Positions 38,001-48,700 of a DNA stretch of 64,000 nt are shown here, piece after piece. Source of the stretch: Planctomycetota bacterium (GTDB lineage: Bacteria; Planctomycetota; Phycisphaerae; Sedimentisphaerales; Anaerobacaceae); contig VRUK01000006.1 in NCBI GenBank assembly GCA_019456195.1, positions 22,376-86,375 of the forward strand. The letters are read 5' to 3'. The notes under the pieces are model-generated. The model worked only from the letters and a program-made list of their open reading frames with translations. It did not search any database and was not told the origin of the DNA. Positions within the stretch are counted from its first letter, which is position 1; every line of letters starts with the position of its first letter. The translations under genes and the position numbers were made by a program.

Positions 38001-40007
38001 ATGAGAGTTCACGTATTGTATAGTTCAGTTCGCTTCCTTGTTATCCTGCTGTTTTCTCTGTCCGTCTGTTCAACTGAACTATCGGCGGCAGATGATTGGA
38101 TCCCTGGAATTCAAGAACTGTACAGGCTCGACCGGCTCGGAGTATTAAAGGAGTCAATCAAGGTTGCATCGGTCTCCAGCTATGATCGGACAGGCGGAAA
38201 TAACGATGGCTTCGGCGGACAATATTCCTACGTGCGAAAGGAAAAGGATGGTTTGGTTCTGGCCGACTTGCAGGGACCGGGAATAATCTACAGAATCTGG
38301 ACTCCAACGCCAACAGACGACATAATCGAGTTCTACTTTGATGGTGAGAGTGAGCCGAGCATAAGTGTCAAGCTTCGTGACCTCTTCTTAGGCAAACATC
38401 CTGCCTTTATTAGGCCGTTAGTCGGATACGGAGCTGGCGGATTTTATAGTTATGTGCCGCTCACCTATGAAAAGTCATGTAAAGTTTTCATCAGGGCTGA
38501 GCGTTTTCAATTCTACCAGATAAATTATGCAACATATCCTGAAGGAACGGCAATAGTAAGTTCTCCGAAGCAGCCTGCAGATGAATACGGATATCATCTG
38601 GAGAAAGCCAGGAAACTTTTCGAATCGTACGGTACGGACATCAGTTCGTATGTTGTCCCGGCCGGTGGGCGGATTGAGCGATTCAACTCCAAAGTCCGAT
38701 TGAAGGGCCGAGAGGCTGTGAATATCTTCGAAATCGATCGTCCTGGAAGAATTGTTGGAATTCGCATTTCGCCTCCGGAAGCTTTGGTTGATAAGGAGCG
38801 CAGAGTTATTCTTCGGGCATACTGGGATGGCAATGAGCAACCTGCAATACTTAGCCCTGCCGGAGATTTCTTCGGCTATGCATGGGGTAAGCCGGCAACA
38901 AAGTCTCTACTGGTGGGATCAGCCAATGGAGTGGACTATTGTTACTTCCCGATGCCGTTCGATAAGTCCGCCAGAATCGAATTGCTTTCCGATCGGCGAC
39001 TGGCTAAAGAGACAGAGCTTGAGGTAGAGGTGTTGTTTGTTCCCATTGCCCGGCGGGAAAACGAAGGCAGGTTTTACGCTATATGGCGACGCGAGAATCC
39101 TACAACCAAAGGCAAACCTTTCACATTTGTCGAAACTACAGGTCGGGGGCATATCGTCGGACTTATCCAGCAATCGCAGGGATTCAAATCGGGCAATACT
39201 TATTTCTTTGAGGGTGACGATCAAACAACGATAGACGGGGAGCTTGTCATCCATGGTACAGGATCGGAAGATTTGTATAACGGTGGTTGGTATGATGTCA
39301 CAGGTCGATGGGACTCAAAGAGGTCATTTCCACTGAGCGGCTGTCTCGGATATCAGAAGCATCTGGGCAGAACCGGTGGATACCGGTTTTTCTTGGGTGA
39401 TGTCTATTCATATCGTAAAAGTGTACTACAGACAATTGAACATGCTCCTGCCGAAAACGACCTTCTAAATGACTACTGCGCCGTTACGTTTCTGTATTCG
39501 CTGGACAGGCCAACCTGCGAATTTGACCTTCCGCCAGCGGAGGAAAGGAAAGTAATCGACTTAAAGCGCATTGTCTTTGCAGCTTGGTGGAATATTCCCA
39601 TTAGCGCATTTTCATACCGCGATGGATCACTTACAAAGAAAGTGGAGAAAATCGACGATAAGAATGTCCGATTCTTTTCTCTGCGAGCTAAAGGGAACGA
39701 TACTTTTGGACATCACTTTATCTGCTTTGAATGTGAGCTCCCGTCAGCCGGCAAATACAAAGTCAGCCTTGACGCAGTCAAGGGCCCGTCACAGGGAAAG
39801 GTACAGATGTTTATAGATGAAGCACCGGTAGGGCCGGAAGTGGACTTTTATGCCGCTAAAAGAAAATGTGCATTGGACGAATATATTGCCACGCTTAATC
39901 TGGCAGAGGGGCCAAACAAATTGTTGTTCAAGCTCACAGGCAAGCACGCAGAATCTCAGGGTCTTGGTTTGGACCTAACAAATATCATTTGTGAGCGTCT
40001 GGATTAA
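38001..40007 (+). CDS. DUF2961 / GH172-type secreted glycosidase-like protein
   Basis: A 668-residue exported protein. The start at 38001 follows AAGGAG by 6 bases. A signal peptide covers residues 1-31 (ending ELSAA). The DUF2961 core starts with RLGVLKESIKVASVSSYDRT and GPGIIYRIWTPTPTDDIIEF, and includes PLVGYGAGGFYSYVPLTYEK and, later, GTGSEDLYNGGWYDVTGRWD, with the conserved G-T-G-x-E-D motif. GH172 members act on fructofuranose or arabinofuranose linkages. The substrate here is not known. A C-terminal beta-sandwich (about 540-668) may bind glycan. It opens a plus-strand run of four genes with a 35-base gap to the next. Confidence 0.88.
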   Translation: MRVHVLYSSVRFLVILLFSLSVCSTELSAADDWIPGIQELYRLDRLGVLKESIKVASVSSYDRTGGNNDGFGGQYSYVRKEKDGLVLADLQGPGIIYRIWTPTPTDDIIEFYFDGESEPSISVKLRDLFLGKHPAFIRPLVGYGAGGFYSYVPLTYEKSCKVFIRAERFQFYQINYATYPEGTAIVSSPKQPADEYGYHLEKARKLFESYGTDISSYVVPAGGRIERFNSKVRLKGREAVNIFEIDRPGRIVGIRISPPEALVDKERRVILRAYWDGNEQPAILSPAGDFFGYAWGKPATKSLLVGSANGVDYCYFPMPFDKSARIELLSDRRLAKETELEVEVLFVPIARRENEGRFYAIWRRENPTTKGKPFTFVETTGRGHIVGLIQQSQGFKSGNTYFFEGDDQTTIDGELVIHGTGSEDLYNGGWYDVTGRWDSKRSFPLSGCLGYQKHLGRTGGYRFFLGDVYSYRKSVLQTIEHAPAENDLLNDYCAVTFLYSLDRPTCEFDLPPAEERKVIDLKRIVFAAWWNIPISAFSYRDGSLTKKVEKIDDKNVRFFSLRAKGNDTFGHHFICFECELPSAGKYKVSLDAVKGPSQGKVQMFIDEAPVGPEVDFYAAKRKCALDEYIATLNLAEGPNKLLFKLTGKHAESQGLGLDLTNIICERLD

Positions 40008-40042
40008 GCAAGCTGTTTTAACGCCCGAAGAGGAATATACAG

Positions 40043-41371
40043 ATGGATCAAGGTAGAATAACTCGGCGAAGTTTCGTCAGAAATACCGCGCTCTCAATAG
40101 CAGGAATTATGGGATTTCCCTACATCGTCCCATCATCTGTATTCGGTAGCAACCGGGCAGTCCTACCGAGCAATCGCATAACACTGGGTCTTATTGGCGC
40201 CGGTAATATCAACACACACCACCGTGAGACCTTTCTGGCTGAAAAGGACACTCGCATTGTCGCTGTCTGCGACCCAGTGGAGACCCGGCGCAAGGCCTAT
40301 CAGAACCGCATCAATCAGGCCTATCAAGGCAGAGTATGTGCTGATTATCGCGACTACCGTGAGATGCTGGATCGCAAGGACTTGGATGCTGTTTGTATCG
40401 GTACACCTGACCACTGGCACGCGGTCCAGACAGTCGCGGCCATGCAGGCCGGCAAGGATGTCTATGTAGAAAAACCCCTCACGCTTACGGTGACTGAGGG
40501 CCAATGCGTTGTCGAGACAGCCATAACGTATAACCGAATCCTTCAGAACGGCTTGCAGCGTCGGTCCCATGGAGCCTACCGTCACGCCTGTGAACTAGTT
40601 CGCAACGGCCGGATTGGGCGGCTGACCCGGGTAGAGGTCGGCATCATTGGAATTAACAAAGGCGTAGAGGCAGGACGGAACTTCCCGATATCGCCGGTGC
40701 CCGACGGCTTTGACTACGACCTATGGTTGGGGCCGGCTCCAGAGACTCCTTTCTGTCCTCAGCGTGTCGCCCGCGGCAATGAAGTCTGCTACTGGTACTA
40801 CATCTCCGATTACACCGCGGGTTTCATTACTGGTAACGGTGTGCACTTTGTGGACATAGCTCAATGGGGTATCGGCGACGAGATAAAGCCAATTGAGGTT
40901 CATGCCCCCTCTGCCGACATCCCTGCTGACGGTTTGGTTGACGATGCAATCGCCTGGCAGTCGGAGGTCATCTATGAGAACGGAGTACGCATGAGTTACA
41001 GCAGTGAGGGCAACCCGCATCCCGACGGTATCCGTTTCATTGGAACCGAAGGCTGGATTCACATCACTGGTGGCGGGACATTGAGTGCCAATCCTACGGA
41101 CGTGCTGAAGTCCGTGATCGGCCCTAACGAGATCCATCTGTACGACAGTCCGGGGCACCATCGCAATTTCCTGGATTGTATCAAGACACGCCAACCTGCG
41201 GCGGCTTCCGCAAAAATCGGGCATCACGCTGCTACGGCCTGTAATCTGGTGGAGATTTCCACGCGCCTGGGCCGTAAAGTAAGGTGGGACTCGCGGGTCC
41301 AGCGAATTGTTAACGATGAATTGGCCAACCGTTTGTTGTCACGAGCTATGCGGACGCCATGGCGTGTGTAA
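40043..41371 (+). CDS. Tat-exported Gfo/Idh/MocA family oxidoreductase
   Basis: A 442-residue NAD(P)-dependent sugar-type dehydrogenase fold carrying a Tat leader: RITRRSFVRNTALSIAGIMG, with the twin Arg in RRSFV. The Rossmann domain begins LGLIGAGNINTHH (G-x-G-x2 variant) and contains AVCDPVETRRK and VYVEKPLTLTVTEG (the conserved E-K-P motif). GHHRNFLDCIKTRQP near the C-terminus is typical of planctomycete Gfo/Idh proteins. Exported Tat Gfo/Idh proteins are frequent in Planctomycetes polysaccharide loci, where the cofactor is thought to be carried tightly bound. It sits 35 bases after the GH172-like gene and 19 before a putative glycosidase. Confidence 0.9.
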   Translation: MDQGRITRRSFVRNTALSIAGIMGFPYIVPSSVFGSNRAVLPSNRITLGLIGAGNINTHHRETFLAEKDTRIVAVCDPVETRRKAYQNRINQAYQGRVCADYRDYREMLDRKDLDAVCIGTPDHWHAVQTVAAMQAGKDVYVEKPLTLTVTEGQCVVETAITYNRILQNGLQRRSHGAYRHACELVRNGRIGRLTRVEVGIIGINKGVEAGRNFPISPVPDGFDYDLWLGPAPETPFCPQRVARGNEVCYWYYISDYTAGFITGNGVHFVDIAQWGIGDEIKPIEVHAPSADIPADGLVDDAIAWQSEVIYENGVRMSYSSEGNPHPDGIRFIGTEGWIHITGGGTLSANPTDVLKSVIGPNEIHLYDSPGHHRNFLDCIKTRQPAAASAKIGHHAATACNLVEISTRLGRKVRWDSRVQRIVNDELANRLLSRAMRTPWRV

Positions 41372-41390
41372 GTATGCTGGAAGGTGAATT

Positions 41391-44198
41391 ATGAAAATAA
41401 TGCAATTTGTTCTTGGCCTGCTTGCAGTCTTTACGTCAGCAGGCAGTGCACAACCCAATCATATCGTGATAGAGAATGCACACGTGCGATATACCGTGTC
41501 TGCAGAAGGAAGGAATCTTGCATTCATCGACCGCGCATCGGGAGTTGATTATCTCAGACACGATACACTATCAGCTTGCGCACTGGTTCGCTGTAGTGGA
41601 GTGGAATATCCCGCTACTTCGGCCGTTCTGGCGAATGACCATTTGACTATAAAGTTCAACAAAGCGAACGTCAAAGCAGTTCTTCATGTTGAATCTCTGG
41701 ACTCATACATACGCCTGGCGCTTGAGTCGGTGAGCGGTGATAATATCGAATCTCTTGTGTTCCTGAATATTCCGCTTATTTTGCAGGGTCGGCCAGATGA
41801 GTCATTCGGTTCATGCGCTTTGTCTCTCAATCTCATCACGAGAGTAAACCAGTTGCCCGCACTTCAGACAAGTCTGCAAGCGTCATGCTATGACAAGTTT
41901 GGCTTAGAAGGGGCCAAGGTCGCAATTGTAGCGATGCCGATGGACAAGATGCTAACTGCTCTCAAACAGGTTTTAACCGATGCCGACGAAATGCCGCACT
42001 GTACGGTTGCTGGGCCATGGGCGCATGATGTCCCGTTTAACCACGGCTCATATCTGTTCAATTTCGGCTCGATTACGGAATCAAATGTGGACGAATGGAT
42101 AGCGATGGCCAGGAAACTTGGGGTGACTCAAATCGACCATCACGGCGGAAGTAAATTTTTCCGCTTCGGTGATTTCGTTCTGAATCGGCAGAAATGGCCT
42201 AAAGGATGGGACACTTACCGTAGTATTGTAAAACGCCTGCATGATGCCGGCATCGGGTCTATTTTTCACACCTATGCATTTTTCATCGACAAGCAGTCAA
42301 AGTATGTTACTCCGGTTCCTGATAAACGGCTTGATGCCTTTCGGACCTTCACTCTGGCCCAAGCCATTGATCCCAATGCCACGGAGATTACAGTCAATGA
42401 ATCCACACATGGCATGAACACCGTTACCGGTTTTTTCGAGCACAACAGTGTCATACTCCATATTGGTGATGAGCTGATTACCTTCGGCGCTGTGAGCCAG
42501 GAGTCTCCATGGCTATTCACGGAGGTCCGGCGAGGTGCATTAGGAACGAAACCGGCTGCCCATAAGAATGGTGTGAAGGTCCGCCATCTCAAGGAATGCT
42601 TCGGCCTTCTTGTCCCGGATCCGAAGTCGTCGCTTCTTGGAGAGATTGCGAGGAACCATGCGGACATCGTGAACTCGTGCGATTTCGACGGAATTTACCT
42701 CGACGCTATTGACGGCAGCAGTATCTTGCGAGGCCCGGATGAGTGCTGGTATTGGGCGGACAAATTCGTTTTTGAAATCCAGAAGCATCTCAAGAAACCG
42801 GTGGGTATGGAAATGAGCGCTATGTGGCATCACTTCTGGCAGTTCCGCACTCGATGGCAGGCATGGGACTATCCACAGCGGGGGCACAAGCGCTTCATTG
42901 ATATCCACGCCGCCTCTGTGAATAGTGGGCTCCTGCTGCCTCTGCATCTCGGATGGTGGAATTTTCAGCAGTTTAATCCACCTCAGGTTGAGCCAACCTA
43001 TCCTGACGTGATCGAGTATCTCGGCGCCAAGCTCATCGGATGGGATGCCGGCATTTCCCTTACTGGTGCGATAAACCGTGATCGTCTCGCTACGGTACCG
43101 CTGTTTCGCCGAGCAGTGGATATCCTGCTTACATGCAAAGAACTCCAACGAAGCAACGCATTCGATGAAAAAGTTAGAGCGAAATTGCGGGAGCCGGGAA
43201 AAGAGTTCTCGCTATTTCGCGACAAGAGCCGAATGTGGCGATTCCGCCGGGCTCACTATGACTCACATACGGCCTCATTTTCAGAGCCATGGAGTCTGTC
43301 ATGGAAAACTCGGAATCCCTTCAATAAGCAGCCGGTGAAATTCCGCATTGAAGCATTGATGTCTGCCGGGTCATATTATGACGCGAACAATATAGTTCTG
43401 GCAGACCTTTCAGATCCGAACCAGTTTACAGGGGCACAGCGCGCTGCAGATGGAGTTACTGTATCTTTAGGCAAAGCATCCAATGGACCGAAAGGGGCAG
43501 TTGTTTTCAGTGCAACGAATTCCGGAAAGGTTCCTCGCAACGCTGCATGGGCAAGGCTCAATCGTAAATTCAATCCCTCTTTGAATCTAAAAAACCACCA
43601 GGCTCTCGGTGTTTGGGTCGAAGGGGATGGTTTGGGAGAGATCATCGCTATCCGCCTCGAAAGTCCACGTCACATTTCCTACGGCGCGGTGGCTGACCGT
43701 TATATCACGGTCGATTTCACCGGTCCAAGGCTGTTTACGCTCGTAGAGACTGAATCGGCCCGTTGGAACGATTACGTTTGGAACGACGGCAAAGGGCTCT
43801 ACAATGTTTACCGTGAGACCATCGATTTTGGTACGGTAGAATCCCTCGGCATCTGGTATAACAATCTCCCTAAAGACAAACAAACAAAGTGTATCATCGG
43901 CCCGATCAAGGCCCTGCCGATGGTTGCCTGTACGGTAAAAAATCCCGTTGTGACAGTCAATGGCAGGGCAATACTCTTCCCGGTGGAAATGCAGTCGGGT
44001 AGTTATCTCCAATTCAATGCAGGCAATGACTGCGTACTCTATGGCTCAAAGGGTGAGGTGCTTAGACGGGTGATGCCGGACGGCGAGGTTCCTATGCTTT
44101 CAGTCGGAGAGAATCATATCCGGTTCTCGTGCGATGCAGGAGATGGACCTGCCCCCCGCCTGAAACTTACAGTCATTTCGCACGGTAAACCTCTTTGA
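41391..44198 (+). CDS. Large secreted protein, putative TIM-barrel glycoside hydrolase
   Basis: I cannot assign a family. The 935-residue product has a signal peptide (MKIMQFVLGLLAVFTSAGSA). The N-terminal about 190 residues look like a beta-sandwich. Residues about 215-570 have TIM-barrel character: TQIDHHGGSKFFRFGDFVLN, KRLHDAGIGSIFHTYAFFID, FDGIYLDAIDGSSIL (an end-of-strand acidic residue) and KPVGMEMSAMWHHFW. The stretch FDGIYLDAIDG is typical of strands carrying a catalytic Asp in retaining glycosidases. The remainder (about 620-935) is beta-rich and may bind sugar. It lies 19 bases after the Gfo/Idh gene in the same direction, so action on the same glycan is inferred. Confidence 0.72.
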   Translation: MKIMQFVLGLLAVFTSAGSAQPNHIVIENAHVRYTVSAEGRNLAFIDRASGVDYLRHDTLSACALVRCSGVEYPATSAVLANDHLTIKFNKANVKAVLHVESLDSYIRLALESVSGDNIESLVFLNIPLILQGRPDESFGSCALSLNLITRVNQLPALQTSLQASCYDKFGLEGAKVAIVAMPMDKMLTALKQVLTDADEMPHCTVAGPWAHDVPFNHGSYLFNFGSITESNVDEWIAMARKLGVTQIDHHGGSKFFRFGDFVLNRQKWPKGWDTYRSIVKRLHDAGIGSIFHTYAFFIDKQSKYVTPVPDKRLDAFRTFTLAQAIDPNATEITVNESTHGMNTVTGFFEHNSVILHIGDELITFGAVSQESPWLFTEVRRGALGTKPAAHKNGVKVRHLKECFGLLVPDPKSSLLGEIARNHADIVNSCDFDGIYLDAIDGSSILRGPDECWYWADKFVFEIQKHLKKPVGMEMSAMWHHFWQFRTRWQAWDYPQRGHKRFIDIHAASVNSGLLLPLHLGWWNFQQFNPPQVEPTYPDVIEYLGAKLIGWDAGISLTGAINRDRLATVPLFRRAVDILLTCKELQRSNAFDEKVRAKLREPGKEFSLFRDKSRMWRFRRAHYDSHTASFSEPWSLSWKTRNPFNKQPVKFRIEALMSAGSYYDANNIVLADLSDPNQFTGAQRAADGVTVSLGKASNGPKGAVVFSATNSGKVPRNAAWARLNRKFNPSLNLKNHQALGVWVEGDGLGEIIAIRLESPRHISYGAVADRYITVDFTGPRLFTLVETESARWNDYVWNDGKGLYNVYRETIDFGTVESLGIWYNNLPKDKQTKCIIGPIKALPMVACTVKNPVVTVNGRAILFPVEMQSGSYLQFNAGNDCVLYGSKGEVLRRVMPDGEVPMLSVGENHIRFSCDAGDGPAPRLKLTVISHGKPL

Positions 44199-44300
44199 TG
44201 TGACTGCTGAACCATGGAGAAACCGAGTAAGAAAAATGGATGTCTGTCAGAAAACTAACCGACAATCAGGTGGGGCTATTTTATATAGAAGGGTGTTTCT

Positions 44301-45710
44301 ATGACGCGAAGATACAGAATCCTGCTTCTCTTGACGGCTCTTTTGGTTGTCGTCGCCGGATGTTTTGTGATTCTTGTGGGACCCTGGCCCACATACAAAA
44401 GCGGCTTTGAAGATAAGTCCTACTACAAGAAAGCCCTTGCTGCAATTGAACGATATAAAGAGCGTTCTTCTCATAGTTCCAACATCGGCCAGTTCGAAGC
44501 GGGCTGGAGTTCACGTTCTATCACCCCTCCAACAGGTACTCCCCTGGCAGGATTTGGAGACCGAAAAGGCAAACCATCGACCGGTGTGCACGATGAAATC
44601 TTTGTCAAGGCACTGGCGGTCAGTGACGGCACGGACACGGCCGTTATTGTCGGTGCGGATATGCTGATTATCCCCGAGAACGTAGTCGAGCTGGTTCTGG
44701 CCAGTGTCTCAAAGCAAACGCTGCTTACGGGAAATGAAATTCTCTTTAATGCCAGCCACAATCATTCTGGCCCTGGTGGATTTGCCCCCGGCTTTGCTTC
44801 AAAAGCCTTCAACGGTCCATACGACCCGAACATCCCGGATTTTCTGGCAAGAGCTTTCACAGAAGCCATAGTCGAGGCCTACCGGTTGCTTGAGCCGGCA
44901 AAGATGGCACATGGCGGGCTGGAAGTTCCTGAGTATATCAGAAATCGAACACGCAAAGACGGCCCGGTTGACAGCGAACTAAGCTATATGCTTGTCGAAC
45001 AAAAAGACGGAGATCGCTGCTTCGTGGTAAGCTACTCTGCACATCCGACTATTCTTGGCGCAGACAACATGAAGTTTACAGGCGAATATCCGGGCTTCCT
45101 TGTGCGCCGTATTACTGAGCGGACAGGTGCGGAGGCGATTTATCTCGGCGGAGCTGTTGGTAGTATGAGTCCCCTGCCTCCAGAGGGAGAGAATCCTTTT
45201 GAACGCTGCCGTGCCATGGGTGAAGCGTTGGCGGACAAAGTGCTGGATGCGGTTTCAGATGCCAAACCGTTCAAAGATAAGGTGGACGTTGCATCCATTG
45301 GACTTCCAGTTCAACTGCCGTCGTTTCAACTGCGTCTTAGTAAAAACTGGCGTGTATCGAAATTCTTGTTTCCGATTCTCGGCATTGATGCCGACGGCTG
45401 GATGCACGCCGTGCGCATTGGAGATACAGTATTGGTGGGCACGCCGGCCGACTATTGCGGAGAAATCAGTATAGACCTGAAATCCCGTACGCAAAATCGC
45501 GTTGGCGATCTTTGGGTGCTAAGCTTCAACGGTGACTATGTTGGATATATCTCACCTGACAGGTATTACTACGACAAAGATGAGAAAGGCGGCTACGGAT
45601 ATGAACGAGGTGTCATGTCGTGGATTGGGCCGGACCAGGAAGCTTTTACTGTATCGCTCATCACGCACATGATTGATGCCCTATTCCCTGAATCTCACAA
45701 GAATCTGTAA
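44301..45710 (+). CDS. Neutral/alkaline ceramidase-like hydrolase
   Basis: A 469-residue protein anchored by one N-terminal hydrophobic segment (RILLLLTALLVVVAGCFVIL), which could be a signal anchor or lipoprotein leader (VAGC). The ceramidase-type N-terminal domain shows ITPPTGTPLAGFGDRKG and the zinc-site motif NASHNHSGPGGFAPG, matching the family's conserved H-x-H-S-G-P. Further family-like pieces are VSYSAHPTILGADN and LGGAVGSMSPLPP. Proteins of this fold in Planctomycetes are broadly called neutral/alkaline non-lysosomal ceramidase, but the C-terminal domain of true ceramidases is short here, so the amide substrate is uncertain. It is the fourth plus-strand gene of the run (102-base gap). 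Confidence 0.83.
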   Translation: MTRRYRILLLLTALLVVVAGCFVILVGPWPTYKSGFEDKSYYKKALAAIERYKERSSHSSNIGQFEAGWSSRSITPPTGTPLAGFGDRKGKPSTGVHDEIFVKALAVSDGTDTAVIVGADMLIIPENVVELVLASVSKQTLLTGNEILFNASHNHSGPGGFAPGFASKAFNGPYDPNIPDFLARAFTEAIVEAYRLLEPAKMAHGGLEVPEYIRNRTRKDGPVDSELSYMLVEQKDGDRCFVVSYSAHPTILGADNMKFTGEYPGFLVRRITERTGAEAIYLGGAVGSMSPLPPEGENPFERCRAMGEALADKVLDAVSDAKPFKDKVDVASIGLPVQLPSFQLRLSKNWRVSKFLFPILGIDADGWMHAVRIGDTVLVGTPADYCGEISIDLKSRTQNRVGDLWVLSFNGDYVGYISPDRYYYDKDEKGGYGYERGVMSWIGPDQEAFTVSLITHMIDALFPESHKNL

Positions 45711-45759
45711 CAGACTTCCGGCAATTGAAATATTTGTTGACTGCTATCTACCTTTGCAG

Positions 45760-48700
45760 TTAGAGCTTTGTGAAGATTGCATGGCGGACGTCACTCATTT
45801 TGCTCCGTTCCTTCCAAAAAGTTATGGTTTTGATGGTTGTGCTGCGGGTAAGTGTAATTGGTCCGGTATATACAGGTGAAAGTGTGGTTGGTTTGGTTCC
45901 GTCAAGTGTGTAGTGTATCCGCCCAATACCATTGCGGTCGGCAAGTTCAACTTGCATTGAACTGTCAAAATTCCGTTGAGGGGTCAATATTATTGGTGAA
46001 CTGTAATAATCTTGCGGGGCAAAAGCCAAAGAACTTTGGAGTGAGTATTCACAAGTACACCCGGAACTGGATTCCGGCACAAGAATCAAGCCGCCTGCCG
46101 GAATTATATTAAGCCAGCAGCCCGGCCGAGTGACTTTAGTCAACGGGATTCCTCTGGTGATATCGACTTCGGTCGGATACATGCGTGGATTTGCTCCTCG
46201 ACCGTAAAGGTAATAGGCCGAACCAGTCAGTCCACCGCAGCCGTTACCGCCACGATAGACGTAGTATTGCTTCTTCTCGCCGGTATGGAGATCAAAGGCA
46301 TAAGGTCGCGAATAAAGAGTCTTCCCATTGATTACCGGGTGCTGCCATTGTTCGCCGTGTTCGCCGCCTGTACCGAATGGTTCGGTCCCGACAGAATTTA
46401 AACCTATGTAATCAGTCTGCCACTTTTTTTCTCCCGTATCGGCGGCGAAAGCGAACAGGCCGTAGTTGACGAGATTGTCCTTGTTGTATGTGCCTGTGAA
46501 AAGTAGTGTGTTTTCGGCATAATTGAGAAACATGATATGTTCGTATGGGAACCGGAAGGGGCGTTGCCATATTTTCACGCCGGTTTCCGCGTCGAGCGCT
46601 ACAATGAACAGGTTCTTGTCACAGAACTTATCGATTCGAAGCCGACCGTCATCGTCCTTCATTATTTCCGGATTTCGGCATTCTGCGAAATAGATTCGGC
46701 CGTCACCGACCGTAATAGCACTGTTCATGATAGTCCCGTCTTTGTATATCCATCGCCTCGCACCGGTGTGCCTGTCTAAAGCAAAGAGATAATCACTTAC
46801 GATAACTTCTCTAAAGTCACCTTCCAGTATGTGGCTTCCGTTATCAGGTTTGCCATGAAAATCCTGTTTGTAAAATGAGGCCCTGTTTTTCTGGCCGGTA
46901 CCTAAGAGGCAATTCCCAAGATGATTCAGGTAACCCCAGTCGTGTTTGTAGCGATCATCAAATTGAGGGGCTTTGAGAGTTAGTTTGCGGACACCGGTAA
47001 CAACATCGACAGCCCAGCACTGGTTCTCTACAGCAATATAAACGTATTCTTCGGTGGCCAGCATGTGGCCGCTGTCCTTGAGCGCGCCGATACGTCTTGA
47101 GTTAGGCACATCAAGCTGCCACAGTTCTGTACCGTTGTATGCATCAACTGCGATGATACTATTGATAGCAGGAACAAAGATGCGTCCGTCTTTCACCAAT
47201 GATGACATCGGCCGATGGTGGCGATCGATTATAGACCGAGGCCCGGGCTTGCCGAACCACTGCAGGGCCATCGGCCCGCGGAGCTGGTCACCGCTACAAG
47301 CGGTATGGGCAGCATTTGCATAAAGCTGGGCCCAGTCTCCGCTGCCTAAGAGGGGCCCGCGCCTGATGACCGCCCATAATCCATTATCTCTGTTGATTCT
47401 CCAGCCTGGAATCGTAGCGTCATTGAGCCAACGTTTGATGCTGGATTGTTTGAGTTTATTCCTTTTCTTGTTGGTTTCTTTGAATTGGCCGATAATTGCT
47501 GCACCACCACATGGCCTAAGCACGCGGAACATCTCGGCCGCCGATGGGGGCAGCTCGCCTGAGAGCAGTGTGCGTTCGGAGACAATCAGGTTAGCGAAGT
47601 AAGCTGGATATGGAAGCTCATCCAGCTTGCCGTGATGAACAGTAATCCTGGAGCCGTAATACCCGGCCCGGTGGAGTTTTTTGCGAGCTGCAGTTACTTT
47701 CTGAGCATCTTGCTCTACCGCGATAACCTGTAGTTTCGTGCGTTTGGCGATTTCGTATGCAAGACGGCCTTCCTCACAGCCAAGCACTAAGCAATATCCC
47801 TGATGTATATTTGCCTCTTTAATGATTTGCTGAGCAGCCAAAGAGTACATATCAGTCAAGCCGTCCTGAGCATAAGGATCGATTCCAGTTCCTAAACGGA
47901 CGAGTTCCGGTTTCCCGGAAGATATGGTCGAGCGATTAGTGAAGCAATGAATCGTTCCTTCGTCGGTGCTGACGAATAAGCGGCCATTTGCAACGCTTAA
48001 TCCGTAGGCATCGCCGTTAACAGATGCGCTCCATGACTCACGTCCGTCGGTAGCGCTCATCGCCACGACTTCATCTTTTCCGCCGACAAACAGCGTACTG
48101 CCAGCCATAATTAGTGAGTATGTATCATCGCAGGCGTGCTTCCAGATGAAGCATTGTTCCAGTGACTCTTTATTTTGTCCCAGAGAACGTTGAATATTAC
48201 GCAAGTCTCCCCTAAGCTTGTTTGCCGGGGCGCTGTTCCTGGCAAGTTTCTTAAGCTGATCGCTAATCTGTTTTTGCCGGCTGTTGAGAGTTATTCTTTG
48301 CTTCGAAAGTACAAGGTATCTCCTTCGATCAATCGCAGTAAGCCCTTTCTCCGATTGCATATATGCTATATGACCTTTAACGACCATACGCATCCCACCA
48401 AATGTTGCTATCGTCTCCTTCGTTGTGGTATTGGCGGCATTAAGTTGCTTGGCGCCGCGTCCGGGGCCTGTCACAAGAGTGTTTTCTGTTAATAGCGCAT
48501 AAGCTCCACCAGCACTGGCGAATTCTCCCCGGAATGTACCGTTTTCACGCGAAAAAGAAACAGGGCCTGTTCGTCCGGTCGGTACGTACAGATTTTGAAT
48601 CGAAGCGAGTAAATAACCTTGTGGTGAGACATCGAGTTTTTGCTGCCACAGAACCGCCCCGCTTTCAGCGTTCAGAGCAAATAAAAACGTGCCCTCAATC